A stretch of 64,000 nucleotides of DNA from the NCBI RefSeq assembly GCF_001895005.1, contig NZ_BCXH01000008.1:62001-126000 (forward strand), given 5' to 3'. A model generated the notes under the pieces. The model was not told the origin of the DNA. It worked only from the letters and a program-made list of their open reading frames with translations, and did no database searches. Made by a program: the position numbers and the translations under genes. This document shows, one piece after another, positions 1 through 8,490 of this stretch. Every line of letters starts with the position of its first letter. The first letter of the stretch is position 1. The stretch comes from Rhodococcus yunnanensis NBRC 103083. Lineage in GTDB: Bacteria; Actinomycetota; Actinomycetes; Mycobacteriales; Mycobacteriaceae.

Positions 1-494
1 TGTTTCGGCAGACGTTCATCGTCTACCTGATGTACATCGCAGTGGCGCTGGTGTACTACGGGCTGTTCCACACCAAGTGGGGTCTACGGCTGCGTGCTGT
101 CGGTGAGCATCCGCAGGCAGCGGACACCGTCGGAATCGACGTGGCGCGCACGCGGTTCTGGAACGTGTGCCTCGCCGGCGCGATCGCCGGCCTCGGCGGC
201 GCGTACTTCACGCTGGGATCGGTCGGGGCCTTCGGCAAGGAGATGACGGCGGGAGCCGGCTACATCGCGTTGGCGGCGGTGATCTTCGGCAGATGGGATC
301 CGGTGCGGGCGACCCTGGCGGCTCTGCTGTTCGGATTCGCGTCGAATCTGCAGAACGTCCTCGGCATCATCGGCTCGCCGGTGCCGAGCGAGTTCATGCT
401 GATGTTGCCGTACGTGGTGACCATCTTCGCCGTCGCGGGCCTCGTCGGGCATGTGCGCGGACCGGCCGCGGCTGGAAAACCGTATGTGAAGTAG
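1..494 (+). CDS. ABC transporter permease, branched-chain/nucleoside type (3' part)
   Basis: The reading frame is open from base 3 and enters from outside the window, so only the C-terminal part is seen. It has several hydrophobic segments and the signature LRAVGEHPQAADTVGIDV followed by AGAIAGLGGAYFTLG. Inner-membrane permeases of the BPD_transp_2 family, including the basic-membrane-protein-associated nucleoside transporters, carry this conserved loop. It would be one of two membrane subunits that move a small solute with a separate ATPase and lipoprotein, which presumably lie to the left. The substrate cannot be read from this fragment; nucleosides are the best guess from the GEHPQAADTVGI loop. 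Confidence 0.8.
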   Translation, partial: FRQTFIVYLMYIAVALVYYGLFHTKWGLRLRAVGEHPQAADTVGIDVARTRFWNVCLAGAIAGLGGAYFTLGSVGAFGKEMTAGAGYIALAAVIFGRWDPVRATLAALLFGFASNLQNVLGIIGSPVPSEFMLMLPYVVTIFAVAGLVGHVRGPAAAGKPYVK

Positions 495-587
495 CGGAAC
501 TTACTCGGCAGTAGGGGTCATGTCCGTTGTGACGGCTTTCACTGTAATGTTCTGACTATCTTGCCGCTGCATGTTCGAAGGAGAGCC

Positions 588-2177
588 ATGAGCTTCAACA
601 GCCCCTTTCCCGACGTCGAAATTCCGAATCAGAGTGTCTACGACTACCTGTTCGGGTCCATCGCCGATGGCGACCTCGAGAAACCTGCACTGATCGACGG
701 AACGTCCGGCGCCGTCACCACATACAAGGCTCTCATCGGGCAGATCGACGGGATCGCCGGCGCGCTCGCAGCCCGCGGACTCGAGGTCGGTGACGTCGTC
801 GGCCTGCACTCGCCCAACGTGCCCGCGTTCGCCGCGGTGTTCCACGGCATTCTGCGTGCGGGCGGTACCGCGACGACGATCAACGCGCTCTACACCGCCG
901 AGGACATCTCCAAGCAGCTCACCGGCTCCGGGGCCAAGTTCCTGTTCACCGTCTCCCCGCTCTACCCGCAGGCCAAAGCGGCGGCGGAGAAGGTCGGCAT
1001 CCCCGACGACCATGTCATCGTCCTCGACGGCGCCGAGGGCCACCCCAACCTGCGTGATCTGTTGACGCAGGGCGCGCCCGCACCCCAGGTGTCCTTCGAT
1101 CCGTCGACGCACATCGCTGTGCTGCCGTATTCGTCCGGTACGACGGGTGTGCCGAAGGGCGTCATCCTGACGCACCGGAATCTCGTCGCGAACGTCGCGC
1201 AGATGGAGCCGCGCGTCGGCATCGACACCGACGACGCCATTCTGGCGCTACTGCCGTTCTTCCACATCTACGGTCTGACGGTGCTGCTCAACATCGCGTT
1301 GAAGCTTCGGGCGCACCTGGTGACGATGCCGAAGTTCGATCTCGTCGAGTTCCTGCGACTGATCCAGGAGCACAAGCTCACGTACCTGTTCATCGCGCCG
1401 CCCGTCGCCGTCGCGTTGGCCAAGCATCCTCTCGTGGATCAGTACGACCTGTCGAGCGTCCACACGATCTTCTCCGGCGCCGCACCGCTGGACGAGGAGC
1501 TGGGCAAGGCTGTGGCGAAGCGTCTGGATACGCGGGTGCGCCAGGGCTACGGCATGAGCGAGCTCAGCCCCGTCAGCCATGCCATCCCGTTCGACCGTGA
1601 CGACATTCCGCTCAGCTCCGTCGGCCTTCCCTTGGCGAACACCGTCAACAAGCTCGTCGACCCCGAGAGCGGCGACGAGATCGACCTTCCCTCGGACGGC
1701 CGCTCCACGCCGGGCGAGCTGTGGGTCAAGGGGCCGAACGTCATGGCCGGCTACCTGAACAACCCGACTGCAACCGCGGACACTCTCGACGACGACGGGT
1801 ACCTGCACACCGGTGACATCGCCGTCGTCGACGCCGAGGGCGTCGTCTACATCGTCGACAGGCTCAAGGAACTGATCAAGTACAAGGGCTACCAGGTGCC
1901 GCCCGCGGAGCTGGAAGCGCTTCTGCTCACCCATCCCGAGATCGCCGATGCCGCCGTCATCGGTGTGCTCGACGACGAGGGCGAGGAAGTGCCGAAGGCG
2001 TTCGTGGTTCGGCAGGCCGATGCGACGATCGACGAGGACGGCGTGATCGCCTTCGTCGCCGAGCGCGTGTCGCCGCACAAGAAGGTCCGCAAGGTCGAGT
2101 TCATCGACCTCGTACCGAAATCCGCCGCGGGCAAGATTCTGCGCAAGGATCTTCGCGCTGCAGAGACGTCGAAGTAG
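588..2177 (+). CDS. Acyl-CoA ligase, 4-coumarate-CoA ligase-like (ANL superfamily)
   Basis: This 529-residue cytosolic enzyme should activate a carboxylic acid to an acyl-AMP and then to its CoA thioester. The adenylation P-loop YSSGTTGVPKGV lies near residue 180, followed by the GYGMSE motif. The hinge and core motifs YLHTGD, VDRLKELIKYKGYQV and the C-terminal PKSAAGKILRK carry the catalytic lysine. Length and motif order fit 4-coumarate/fatty-acyl CoA ligases; the exact acid is not predictable. The ATG at 588 is chosen because GAAGGAGAG sits just upstream; a TTG 27 bases earlier is less likely. A strong hairpin follows the stop, so it is probably transcribed alone. Confidence 0.9.
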   Translation: MSFNSPFPDVEIPNQSVYDYLFGSIADGDLEKPALIDGTSGAVTTYKALIGQIDGIAGALAARGLEVGDVVGLHSPNVPAFAAVFHGILRAGGTATTINALYTAEDISKQLTGSGAKFLFTVSPLYPQAKAAAEKVGIPDDHVIVLDGAEGHPNLRDLLTQGAPAPQVSFDPSTHIAVLPYSSGTTGVPKGVILTHRNLVANVAQMEPRVGIDTDDAILALLPFFHIYGLTVLLNIALKLRAHLVTMPKFDLVEFLRLIQEHKLTYLFIAPPVAVALAKHPLVDQYDLSSVHTIFSGAAPLDEELGKAVAKRLDTRVRQGYGMSELSPVSHAIPFDRDDIPLSSVGLPLANTVNKLVDPESGDEIDLPSDGRSTPGELWVKGPNVMAGYLNNPTATADTLDDDGYLHTGDIAVVDAEGVVYIVDRLKELIKYKGYQVPPAELEALLLTHPEIADAAVIGVLDDEGEEVPKAFVVRQADATIDEDGVIAFVAERVSPHKKVRKVEFIDLVPKSAAGKILRKDLRAAETSK

Positions 2178-2197
2178 CCGGCTCCACTTTCTTTGCA

Positions 2198-2233
2198 GGA
2201 AAGGCACCTACCCATTCGGGTAGGTGCCTTTCC
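2198..2233 (+). terminator. Hairpin terminator after the acyl-CoA ligase
   Basis: A perfect 16-base stem (arms 2198-2213 and 2218-2233, ATTC loop) lies 20 bases after the ligase stop. The T-run after it is weak. A partial third copy of the right-arm sequence TAGGTGCCTT follows at about 2241-2250. Confidence 0.8.
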
Positions 2234-2396
2234 TGTCGTGTAGGTGCCTTCTTGTGACCCACGGAACAGTCTCGCTCCGAAGTGGCTGACATTGCTACTT
2301 CGTCGGACTTAGCGTCATCGAAGCATCGTGGCTTGAAAACCCGCGTTGCGTGAACACTTTTTTCTGACGCACGTTTCGCGGAGAGGATGCACTTTC

Positions 2397-3689
2397 ATGC
2401 AGGTCGACGACCTACTCAAGCCGTTCCCCATCAAGGAGTTCCACCCGTTCCCCCGCGCCATGATGGGCCCGGGAGCGCACGAAATGATCGGTCCGGAGGC
2501 GCTCAAGCTCGGATTCAAGAAGACACTCGTGATGACGTCGGGCCTGCGGGGCACCGACATCGTGCACAACATCGTCGAATCGATGCGCTACCACGGACTC
2601 GAAGTAGTGGTCTACGACAAGGTCGAGTCCAACCCCAAGGACTACAACGTCATGGATGCCGTGGCGATGTACACCGAGAACAAGTGCGACAGTTTCGTTT
2701 CCATCGGTGGAGGCTCCGCGCACGACGCCTGTAAGGGTGCTCGGATCTCGGTTGCACACGACGGCCGAAGCGTCAACGAGTTCGAGGGTTTCAACAAGAG
2801 CGAGAACCCGAAGAACCCGCCGCACATCGCCGTGTCCACCACCGCGGGCACCGGCTCGGAAACGTCCTGGGCCTACGTGATCACCGACACCACAACCGAT
2901 CCCGACAACCCGCACAAGTACGTCGCATTCGACGACGCATCGGTGACGTCGCTGGCGATCGACGATCCGGTTCTCTACTACAGCTGCCCGACCGACTACA
3001 CCGCGCAGTGCGGCTTCGATGTTCTCGCCCACGCCAGCGAGCCGTACGTGTCGCGTCTGAACTTCGAGCCGTCGAAGGGCAACGCGCTGCACGCCATCAA
3101 GCTGACGGTCGAAAACCTCCGTGCCGCAACATGGAACGGTGAGGACCTGCCCGGCCGCGAGGGAATGATGTACGCGCAGTACATCGCAGCCCAGGCGTTC
3201 AACTCCGGTGGCCTCGGCATCATCCACTCCATCAGCCACGCGGTCAGCGCCTTCTACGACACTCACCACGGACTCAACAACGCCATCGCGTTGCCGCGGG
3301 TGTGGGCCTTCAACATGACGGCCGACTATCGCAAGTTCGCCGACATCGCCGTCGCCATGGGCATCGACACGCACGGTATGTCCGACCAGCGTGCCTCGCA
3401 CGCCGCGCTCGAAGCTGCGATCCAGCTGCTGCGCGACGTGGGCATTCCGGAGAAGTTCGCCGACGTCGACCAGAACAGCTACAGCAAGAACCGCCTCGGG
3501 CAGGGCCCGACGAAGTTCTACGAGAACTCGCCGAAGATCATCGGCGACGACAAGGATGTCGACCGCATCACCCACCACGTACTCGGTGATGCCTGCACCC
3601 CGGGCAACCTGAAGGAGTGCACCTTCGAGACGGTCCGTCCCGTCGTCGAGCACGCCGTCAACGGAGATCTCGACGACCTGATCGGCTGA
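2397..3689 (+). CDS. mno: NDMA-dependent (nicotinoprotein) alcohol/methanol dehydrogenase, iron-type ADH family
   Basis: The 430-residue protein belongs to the iron-containing (group III) alcohol dehydrogenase family. It closely fits the actinobacterial methanol:NDMA oxidoreductase subgroup, which oxidises methanol and short alcohols with a tightly bound NAD(P) that is not released. Visible motifs are the dinucleotide loop SIGGGSAHDACK near residue 110, STTAGTGSE, and the metal-ligand segments CGFDVLAHASE and DTHHGLNNAIALP. From family knowledge, re-oxidation in actinobacteria depends on mycofactocin, which is not encoded in this window. ATG 2397 has a GAGAGG ribosome site 10 bases upstream; a TTG at 2346 is unlikely. 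The next genes (MoxR/VWA) follow after a terminator. Confidence 0.88.
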   Translation: MQVDDLLKPFPIKEFHPFPRAMMGPGAHEMIGPEALKLGFKKTLVMTSGLRGTDIVHNIVESMRYHGLEVVVYDKVESNPKDYNVMDAVAMYTENKCDSFVSIGGGSAHDACKGARISVAHDGRSVNEFEGFNKSENPKNPPHIAVSTTAGTGSETSWAYVITDTTTDPDNPHKYVAFDDASVTSLAIDDPVLYYSCPTDYTAQCGFDVLAHASEPYVSRLNFEPSKGNALHAIKLTVENLRAATWNGEDLPGREGMMYAQYIAAQAFNSGGLGIIHSISHAVSAFYDTHHGLNNAIALPRVWAFNMTADYRKFADIAVAMGIDTHGMSDQRASHAALEAAIQLLRDVGIPEKFADVDQNSYSKNRLGQGPTKFYENSPKIIGDDKDVDRITHHVLGDACTPGNLKECTFETVRPVVEHAVNGDLDDLIG

Positions 3690-3702
3690 TAGTTCGGCTG
3701 TG

Positions 3703-3738
3703 CGTTCCCGCCCGCCTTCGGGCGGGCGGGAACGTTTT
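3703..3738 (+). terminator. Rho-independent terminator after mno
   Basis: A perfect 14-base G+C-rich stem (3703-3716 with 3721-3734) with a TTCG tetraloop is followed directly by TTTT. It separates mno from the MoxR gene, although the MoxR ribosome site begins only about 15 bases later, so partial read-through is possible. Confidence 0.85.
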
Positions 3739-3764
3739 CGGAAAACTTCTGGAAGGAATGCAAC

Positions 3765-5003
3765 GTGTCAGTCCCGACGCCCATCAACGCTTCCGCTGGG
3801 CATGATTTCGAATCGGTGGACGACGTCATCACCCGATTCGGCGATGCCGGCTACATCGCCGACGAACGACTCGCCACGACGGTGTTCCTCCAATCCAGGT
3901 TGGACAAGCCGGTCCTGTTGGAAGGGCCGGCGGGCGTCGGAAAGACCGAGCTTGCAAAGACTCTCGCCGAGGTGACCGGACGTAGGCTGCTGCGTCTGCA
4001 GTGCTACGAGGGCCAGGACGAGACGAAGGCCCTCTACGAATGGGACTACGGCAAGCAACTTCTGTACACGCAGGTGCTGAAGGAGAAGATCGGCCAACTC
4101 GTCGCCGACGCGGAATCTCTCGGCGAGGCCGTCGACCGAATCTCGGCTCAGGAGAGCGTTTTCTTCTCCGAACGATTCCTCGCACCGCGGCCGCTGCTCG
4201 AGGCCATTCGCTCCGAGGAACCGGTGGTGCTGCTGATCGACGAGGTCGATCGCGCGGACGAAGCGCTCGAGGCGGTGCTGCTCGAACTGCTCGGTGAGAA
4301 CCAGGTGTCGGTGCCCGAACTCGGAACGTTCACCGCGAAGGTCGCGCCGTACGTGATTTTGACCTCCAACAACACTCGCGATCTGTCGGCGGCGTTGAAA
4401 CGTCGCTGCCTGCACAGCTTTCTGGACTACCCGACTGCCGAGCGTGAACTCGAGATCGTCAACTCCAAGGACACCGGACTGTCCGAAGCGCTTGCCGGCC
4501 AACTGGTCGAGGTGGTTCGCGGACTCCGTGAGCTGGAGCTTCGCAAGTCGCCGTCCATCTCCGAGACCGTGGACTGGGCAAAGACTCTCGCGGTGCTGGG
4601 TGCAAGCGAGCTCACGGCGAAGCTGCTCAACGACACCGTCTCGGTCGTCGTCAAGTACGACAAGGATGTTCGCAAGGCCACCGGTGCCATTCCCCGCCTC
4701 GTCGACCCGAACGCGGTGATCGACGAGGACCACGGTCATGGGCACGGACACGGCCACGGGCATGGACACGGCCACGACGGTGATCACACGCACGACCCCG
4801 AACCAGCCGCCGTCGACGAAGAGGATTCGGGGCCCGACGGCGTTGCGATCCGCGCCGCCAAGGATCAACCGGGACGCCACGGCAACTACTACGCCGGGTC
4901 CACCGCGTCGACCCCGTCGCCGATCAAGGATGTCCCGAGAACTCAGGGAAGCCGTTCGTTCGCAAACGGCTTCGGCGGTAGCAAGAAGAACCGAAAGGGT
5001 TGA
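3765..5003 (+). CDS. MoxR-family AAA+ ATPase with histidine-rich tail
   Basis: A 412-residue cytosolic AAA+ ATPase. Visible are Walker A GPAGVGKTELAK (about residue 45), Walker B VVLLIDEVDRAD (about 155), sensor 1 ILTSNNTRDLS and an arginine-finger segment LKRRC. MoxR proteins act with VWA partners as chaperones that mature or metallate enzymes. Unusually, residues 323-344 form an alternating His-Gly run (HGHGHG...), a likely nickel/zinc-binding sequence. The GTG start at 3765 has GGAAGGA upstream. The VWA gene begins 6 bases after the stop and a nickel/cobalt permease follows it, which supports a metal-handling role. The client enzyme is not known; the preceding alcohol dehydrogenase is one candidate. 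Confidence 0.88.
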   Translation: MSVPTPINASAGHDFESVDDVITRFGDAGYIADERLATTVFLQSRLDKPVLLEGPAGVGKTELAKTLAEVTGRRLLRLQCYEGQDETKALYEWDYGKQLLYTQVLKEKIGQLVADAESLGEAVDRISAQESVFFSERFLAPRPLLEAIRSEEPVVLLIDEVDRADEALEAVLLELLGENQVSVPELGTFTAKVAPYVILTSNNTRDLSAALKRRCLHSFLDYPTAERELEIVNSKDTGLSEALAGQLVEVVRGLRELELRKSPSISETVDWAKTLAVLGASELTAKLLNDTVSVVVKYDKDVRKATGAIPRLVDPNAVIDEDHGHGHGHGHGHGHGHDGDHTHDPEPAAVDEEDSGPDGVAIRAAKDQPGRHGNYYAGSTASTPSPIKDVPRTQGSRSFANGFGGSKKNRKG

Positions 5004-5009
5004 GCCACA

Positions 5010-6536
5010 GTGGAGCAGAGCCTGCACCGATTCGTGCGGTTGCTCCGGTTGCGGGGCATGAGGATCTCCGTCCCCGAGATGCTCGACGCCATGGCTGCGG
5101 CCGCGCAGCCGGGAATGCTGGAGGATCGCCGTCTCCTCCGTGAGGCGCTGCGGGTGTCGCTGGTCAAGGACCGCGAGGGCGATCCCGTGTTCGAGGAAGT
5201 CTTCGATCTGTTCTTCGCCCTGGTGAAAGTGCAGAAGGACAGCGGACAGGTCGGCCACGGCCACGGCCACGACGACCTGTCCGACGACGGGATTCTCGAA
5301 TCCTTCACGCTCAGTGAGGAACCGGGAAACCTGCCGGAGCAGGGGCACGAGCACGGGGCGCCGTCGGACATTCGCGAGTTCTTCGATCCGGACGACCTTG
5401 CGACGCAATACAATCTGCATCAGGAGGCCAACAAGGTCGACCTCGCCGCGATGACCGACGAGATCGTCTTCAGCAAGGACGCCACCAGCAATCTCGGCCA
5501 GGGCGAGCGAATCCAGATCGAGACGGACCACCTGAAAGGTGCTGGGATACCGGGCAAGATCTCGACCTCGACGGGGACCAAGGTCGACGCCGATCTGTCG
5601 GTCGCCGAACAGGATGCACTGTTCGGCTGGCTCGACGACCTGCCCGAGGACGTGCAGGGCGATGTCCTGGACGAGGCCACCGCATTACGTGAGCGGCTGG
5701 CCGGCGTGTTCGCCAATCTTCCCGAGGCACTCAAGCATCACCTCGAATCGCTTCTGGCGCTCGAGAACACCGTCGTCGAAGGTCGCGAGGATCGGGTTGC
5801 GACGGTCGATCACGTCGGTGAGCACGAGCGCGCCGAACTGGAGGAGTCGCTGCGCAGGTTGACCCAGAGCCTGCACGGTGCGCTCACTCATCGTCGTAAG
5901 GCGGGCGCTCGTGGACGCGTGGACTCGGGGCGGACCATGCGCCGCAACATGCGATACGACGGGGTGCCGTTTCGTCCGGTGACCGTGCAGCGCAGCGAGG
6001 ACAAACCGCGGTTGCTGTTGCTCACCGATGTGAGCTTGTCGGTGCGTGCGACGGCGAGGTTCACCCTTCACCTGGTACATGGCCTGCAGGACTTGGTAAG
6101 TCAGGTGCGCACATTTGCATTCGTTTCGGATCTGGTGGAGATCACGGATCTGTTCGCCGACCACAGCGTCGAACATGCACTCGGTCTCGTCTTCGGCGGC
6201 GACGTACTCGACGTCGACGGCAATTCCGACCACGGGAACGCATTCGGGCAGTTCCTCGACGACCACGGCAACGCGGTGAGCAGGCGAACGACCGTGCTCG
6301 TGCTCGCCGACGGCCGCTCGAACGGGCTCGACCCCAATGTCGAAGCTTTCGCCGAAATAACAAGACGTGCAAAGGAAACGATCTGGCTGACCCCTGAGCC
6401 GCGATACTCCTGGGGGCTCGGCTCGTGCGACCTGCCTGCCTATGCGGAGTATTGTGACCGCGTGCGGGTGGTGCGCGACCTGACGGGTCTCACCAGCACC
6501 GCCGACGCACTCGCTACAGAACAGGTAGGACGATGA
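5010..6536 (+). CDS. CoxE-like VWA-domain protein, MoxR partner
   Basis: A 508-residue protein whose C-terminal third is a von Willebrand A domain of the CoxE type. The MIDAS motif appears as LLLLTDVSLSVRATARF (D-x-S-x-S), with a later VLVLADGRSNG segment. The N-terminal half is helical and acidic, with short His-Gly clusters (GHGHGHDD, EQGHEHG) that echo the tail of the MoxR protein. MoxR-VWA pairs are known as co-chaperones for enzyme maturation, for example CoxD/CoxE in CO dehydrogenase. It starts 6 bases after the MoxR gene at a GTG, and its stop overlaps the permease start (ATGA), so the three genes are translationally coupled. Confidence 0.85.
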   Translation: MEQSLHRFVRLLRLRGMRISVPEMLDAMAAAAQPGMLEDRRLLREALRVSLVKDREGDPVFEEVFDLFFALVKVQKDSGQVGHGHGHDDLSDDGILESFTLSEEPGNLPEQGHEHGAPSDIREFFDPDDLATQYNLHQEANKVDLAAMTDEIVFSKDATSNLGQGERIQIETDHLKGAGIPGKISTSTGTKVDADLSVAEQDALFGWLDDLPEDVQGDVLDEATALRERLAGVFANLPEALKHHLESLLALENTVVEGREDRVATVDHVGEHERAELEESLRRLTQSLHGALTHRRKAGARGRVDSGRTMRRNMRYDGVPFRPVTVQRSEDKPRLLLLTDVSLSVRATARFTLHLVHGLQDLVSQVRTFAFVSDLVEITDLFADHSVEHALGLVFGGDVLDVDGNSDHGNAFGQFLDDHGNAVSRRTTVLVLADGRSNGLDPNVEAFAEITRRAKETIWLTPEPRYSWGLGSCDLPAYAEYCDRVRVVRDLTGLTSTADALATEQVGR

Positions 6537-7648
6537 CGACTCTGGACAGGCCCTCGGTGCCGGCCGATCGGCGCAGCCGGTTCACCCGAGACGAAGTGCC
6601 GCGTCTGGCCGGAATGTTCGCGTTCATCGCAGCGCTGCACGTGCTCGGATGGGGACTGTTCGTTCATTACAACTCCATTCCGCGTATTCACGACCTGACG
6701 GGGGCCGACGGCACACTCGTCTATGCAGGCGCAGGTGTGCTCGCCTACACACTCGGGATGCGGCACGCCTTCGACGCCGATCACATCGCCGCCATCGACG
6801 ACACCACCCGCTTCCTGTTGCAGAAGGGCAAGCGACCACTGGCCGTCGGACTGTTCTTCTCGCTCGGGCATTCGACGGTGGTGTTTCTGTTCGTGGCCGC
6901 GATCGCGTTCGTGGCCACGAAAGCGACGGCGTTCCAGGAAGCGTTCGAAGGTATCGGCGGTGTCATCGGCACCGTGGTGTCCGGGACCTTCCTGTACTTG
7001 ATCGCAGCACTGAACTTCGCTGTGCTCGCAGGCATCGTGCGGGTGTGGCGTCGGGCCAAGCGGGGCGAGTACTCGGAGGAACACCTCGACGACCTGCTCG
7101 CCAAGCGCGGATTCATGAACCGAATCTTCCGCGGACGCTACGACCGGTTCATCAAGGACTCGTGGCAGATGTATCCGCTCGGTCTGCTGTTCGGGCTCGG
7201 GTTCGATACCGCAACCCAGATCGGTCTGCTCGCCATCGCCGGAACCACCGCCATGGCGGGTGGACTGCCCCCGATGGCGATCATCGCGCTACCGATCATC
7301 TTCGCCGCGGGGATGACGACGATGGACACCATCGACGGCGTGTTCATGTCGAAGGCGTACGGGTGGGCATTCGTCACGCCAGTACGCAAGATCTACTACA
7401 ACATCACGATGACGTCGCTGTCGATCTTCGTGGCGGTGGTCATCGGGTCGGTGCAGCTGCTGTCCCTGCTCGGCGACGAGCTCGGTCTCACCGGCCAGCC
7501 ATGGGAGTTCCTCGGCTCGATCAACTTGAACGTGGCGGGGCAGATCGTCGTCGGCACCTTCTTCGTCGTGTGGATCGGCGCGCTGCTCTACTACAAGTTC
7601 GCCAGGATCGACGAGCGGTTCGCGGCTGCGCAGGGCCCCACCCCGTGA
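6533..7648 (+). CDS. Nickel/cobalt permease, NicO/HoxN-NixA (NiCoT) family
   Basis: A 371-residue integral membrane protein with about eight hydrophobic segments. The family signature GMRHAFDADHIAAIDDTTR (H-x4-D-H) lies near residue 80, with LGHSTVVF and LGFDTATQ, all characteristic of high-affinity Ni2+/Co2+ uptake proteins such as rhodococcal NhlF and HoxN. Metal choice cannot be told from sequence. The ATG overlaps the VWA-protein stop by four bases. With the His-rich ATPase and VWA protein this forms an uptake-plus-insertion unit. No urease, hydrogenase, nitrile hydratase or cobalamin gene is present in the window. Confidence 0.92.
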   Translation: MTTLDRPSVPADRRSRFTRDEVPRLAGMFAFIAALHVLGWGLFVHYNSIPRIHDLTGADGTLVYAGAGVLAYTLGMRHAFDADHIAAIDDTTRFLLQKGKRPLAVGLFFSLGHSTVVFLFVAAIAFVATKATAFQEAFEGIGGVIGTVVSGTFLYLIAALNFAVLAGIVRVWRRAKRGEYSEEHLDDLLAKRGFMNRIFRGRYDRFIKDSWQMYPLGLLFGLGFDTATQIGLLAIAGTTAMAGGLPPMAIIALPIIFAAGMTTMDTIDGVFMSKAYGWAFVTPVRKIYYNITMTSLSIFVAVVIGSVQLLSLLGDELGLTGQPWEFLGSINLNVAGQIVVGTFFVVWIGALLYYKFARIDERFAAAQGPTP

Positions 7649-7723
7649 GTGCGTAGTGACGTCCGGCGGTCGCTGTGCACGCGCGGCCGGATATCATTCG
7701 CAGCGATCACTGGGGGGTGAGCG

Positions 7724-8455
7724 ATGGCCGGACTCGGAGCACCGGAACCACCGAACGGTATGGGGGAGACGCTCGAATGGCAGCGCGGGTCGACCGTCGG
7801 CGTCGCGGCACTCGTCGTTGTCGGAACAGTGGTGTTCTTCGTTGTCGGACATCGAGGCAGGCCCGCGCCGAGCGTCTACTCGTGGCAGGTGTGGATCGGG
7901 TACGCGATAGTCATTGCTGCACTGGTGTATTCGACGTGGCACCCGGCCTTGTCCGCAGGAGCCGGGTGGGTGCAGATGGGCGCACGGTGGGTCGAGACAC
8001 GCGAGCTGACCACGCTGAGCGTCAGCCGACGAGGACGCAAGCGCTACTTCCTGCATTTCCAGGATGCGTCGGGACGGCGGATTCGGGGGTACCCGCTCGG
8101 GGCAGCACGGAACAATCCCGCGATGTGGAATCTCGTCCGTGCCGGGATTGTCGAGTCGGTCGCGTCCGGGCAATGCGACATCTTGCCCGAAGCTCGACGA
8201 ATCCTCGATATTCCTCTCGGACTCGTCGCCAACGAGACATCGAAGCGGCGAGAGACATCGGAACAGTTTCTCGCGTGCCTCACCGCGGCCGCGTTCGGTG
8301 TCTTCGTCGTCGTGGTAGGTATCGACTCGGGTGTCGACGCGTCGAGTATCCAGTGGATCCTGGGCGGATCGATCCTGGCGCTCGGAAGCGGGTGGCTGGC
8401 CTACGGCTCGGCACGACGCCGGTGGATCGAACGCAAGCGGCGGCTTCGGAAGTAG
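7724..8455 (+). CDS. Uncharacterised membrane protein with PH-like segment
   Basis: A 243-residue protein with two hydrophobic segments near the N-terminus (about residues 27-47 and 58-78) and two near the C-terminus (about 184-204 and 210-226). A soluble central region is rich in basic and aromatic residues. No catalytic motif was recognised. The central part after the first hairpin (WVETRELTTLSVSRRGRKRYFLHFQDASG) resembles the strand pattern of bacterial PH-like domains, which is only an impression. The ATG follows a GGGGGGTGAG ribosome site. It lies alone between the permease and the carboxylesterase on the same strand. Confidence 0.7.
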   Translation: MAGLGAPEPPNGMGETLEWQRGSTVGVAALVVVGTVVFFVVGHRGRPAPSVYSWQVWIGYAIVIAALVYSTWHPALSAGAGWVQMGARWVETRELTTLSVSRRGRKRYFLHFQDASGRRIRGYPLGAARNNPAMWNLVRAGIVESVASGQCDILPEARRILDIPLGLVANETSKRRETSEQFLACLTAAAFGVFVVVVGIDSGVDASSIQWILGGSILALGSGWLAYGSARRRWIERKRRLRK

Positions 8456-8490
8456 TGCACCGGACGCGTCCCGTCGGGTAGTAAGGGTTG

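Noticed and set aside
4731..4796. His-Gly codon repeats as a CRISPR-like or satellite array
   Set aside because: The repeats are in frame within the MoxR gene and encode a plausible metal-binding tail.
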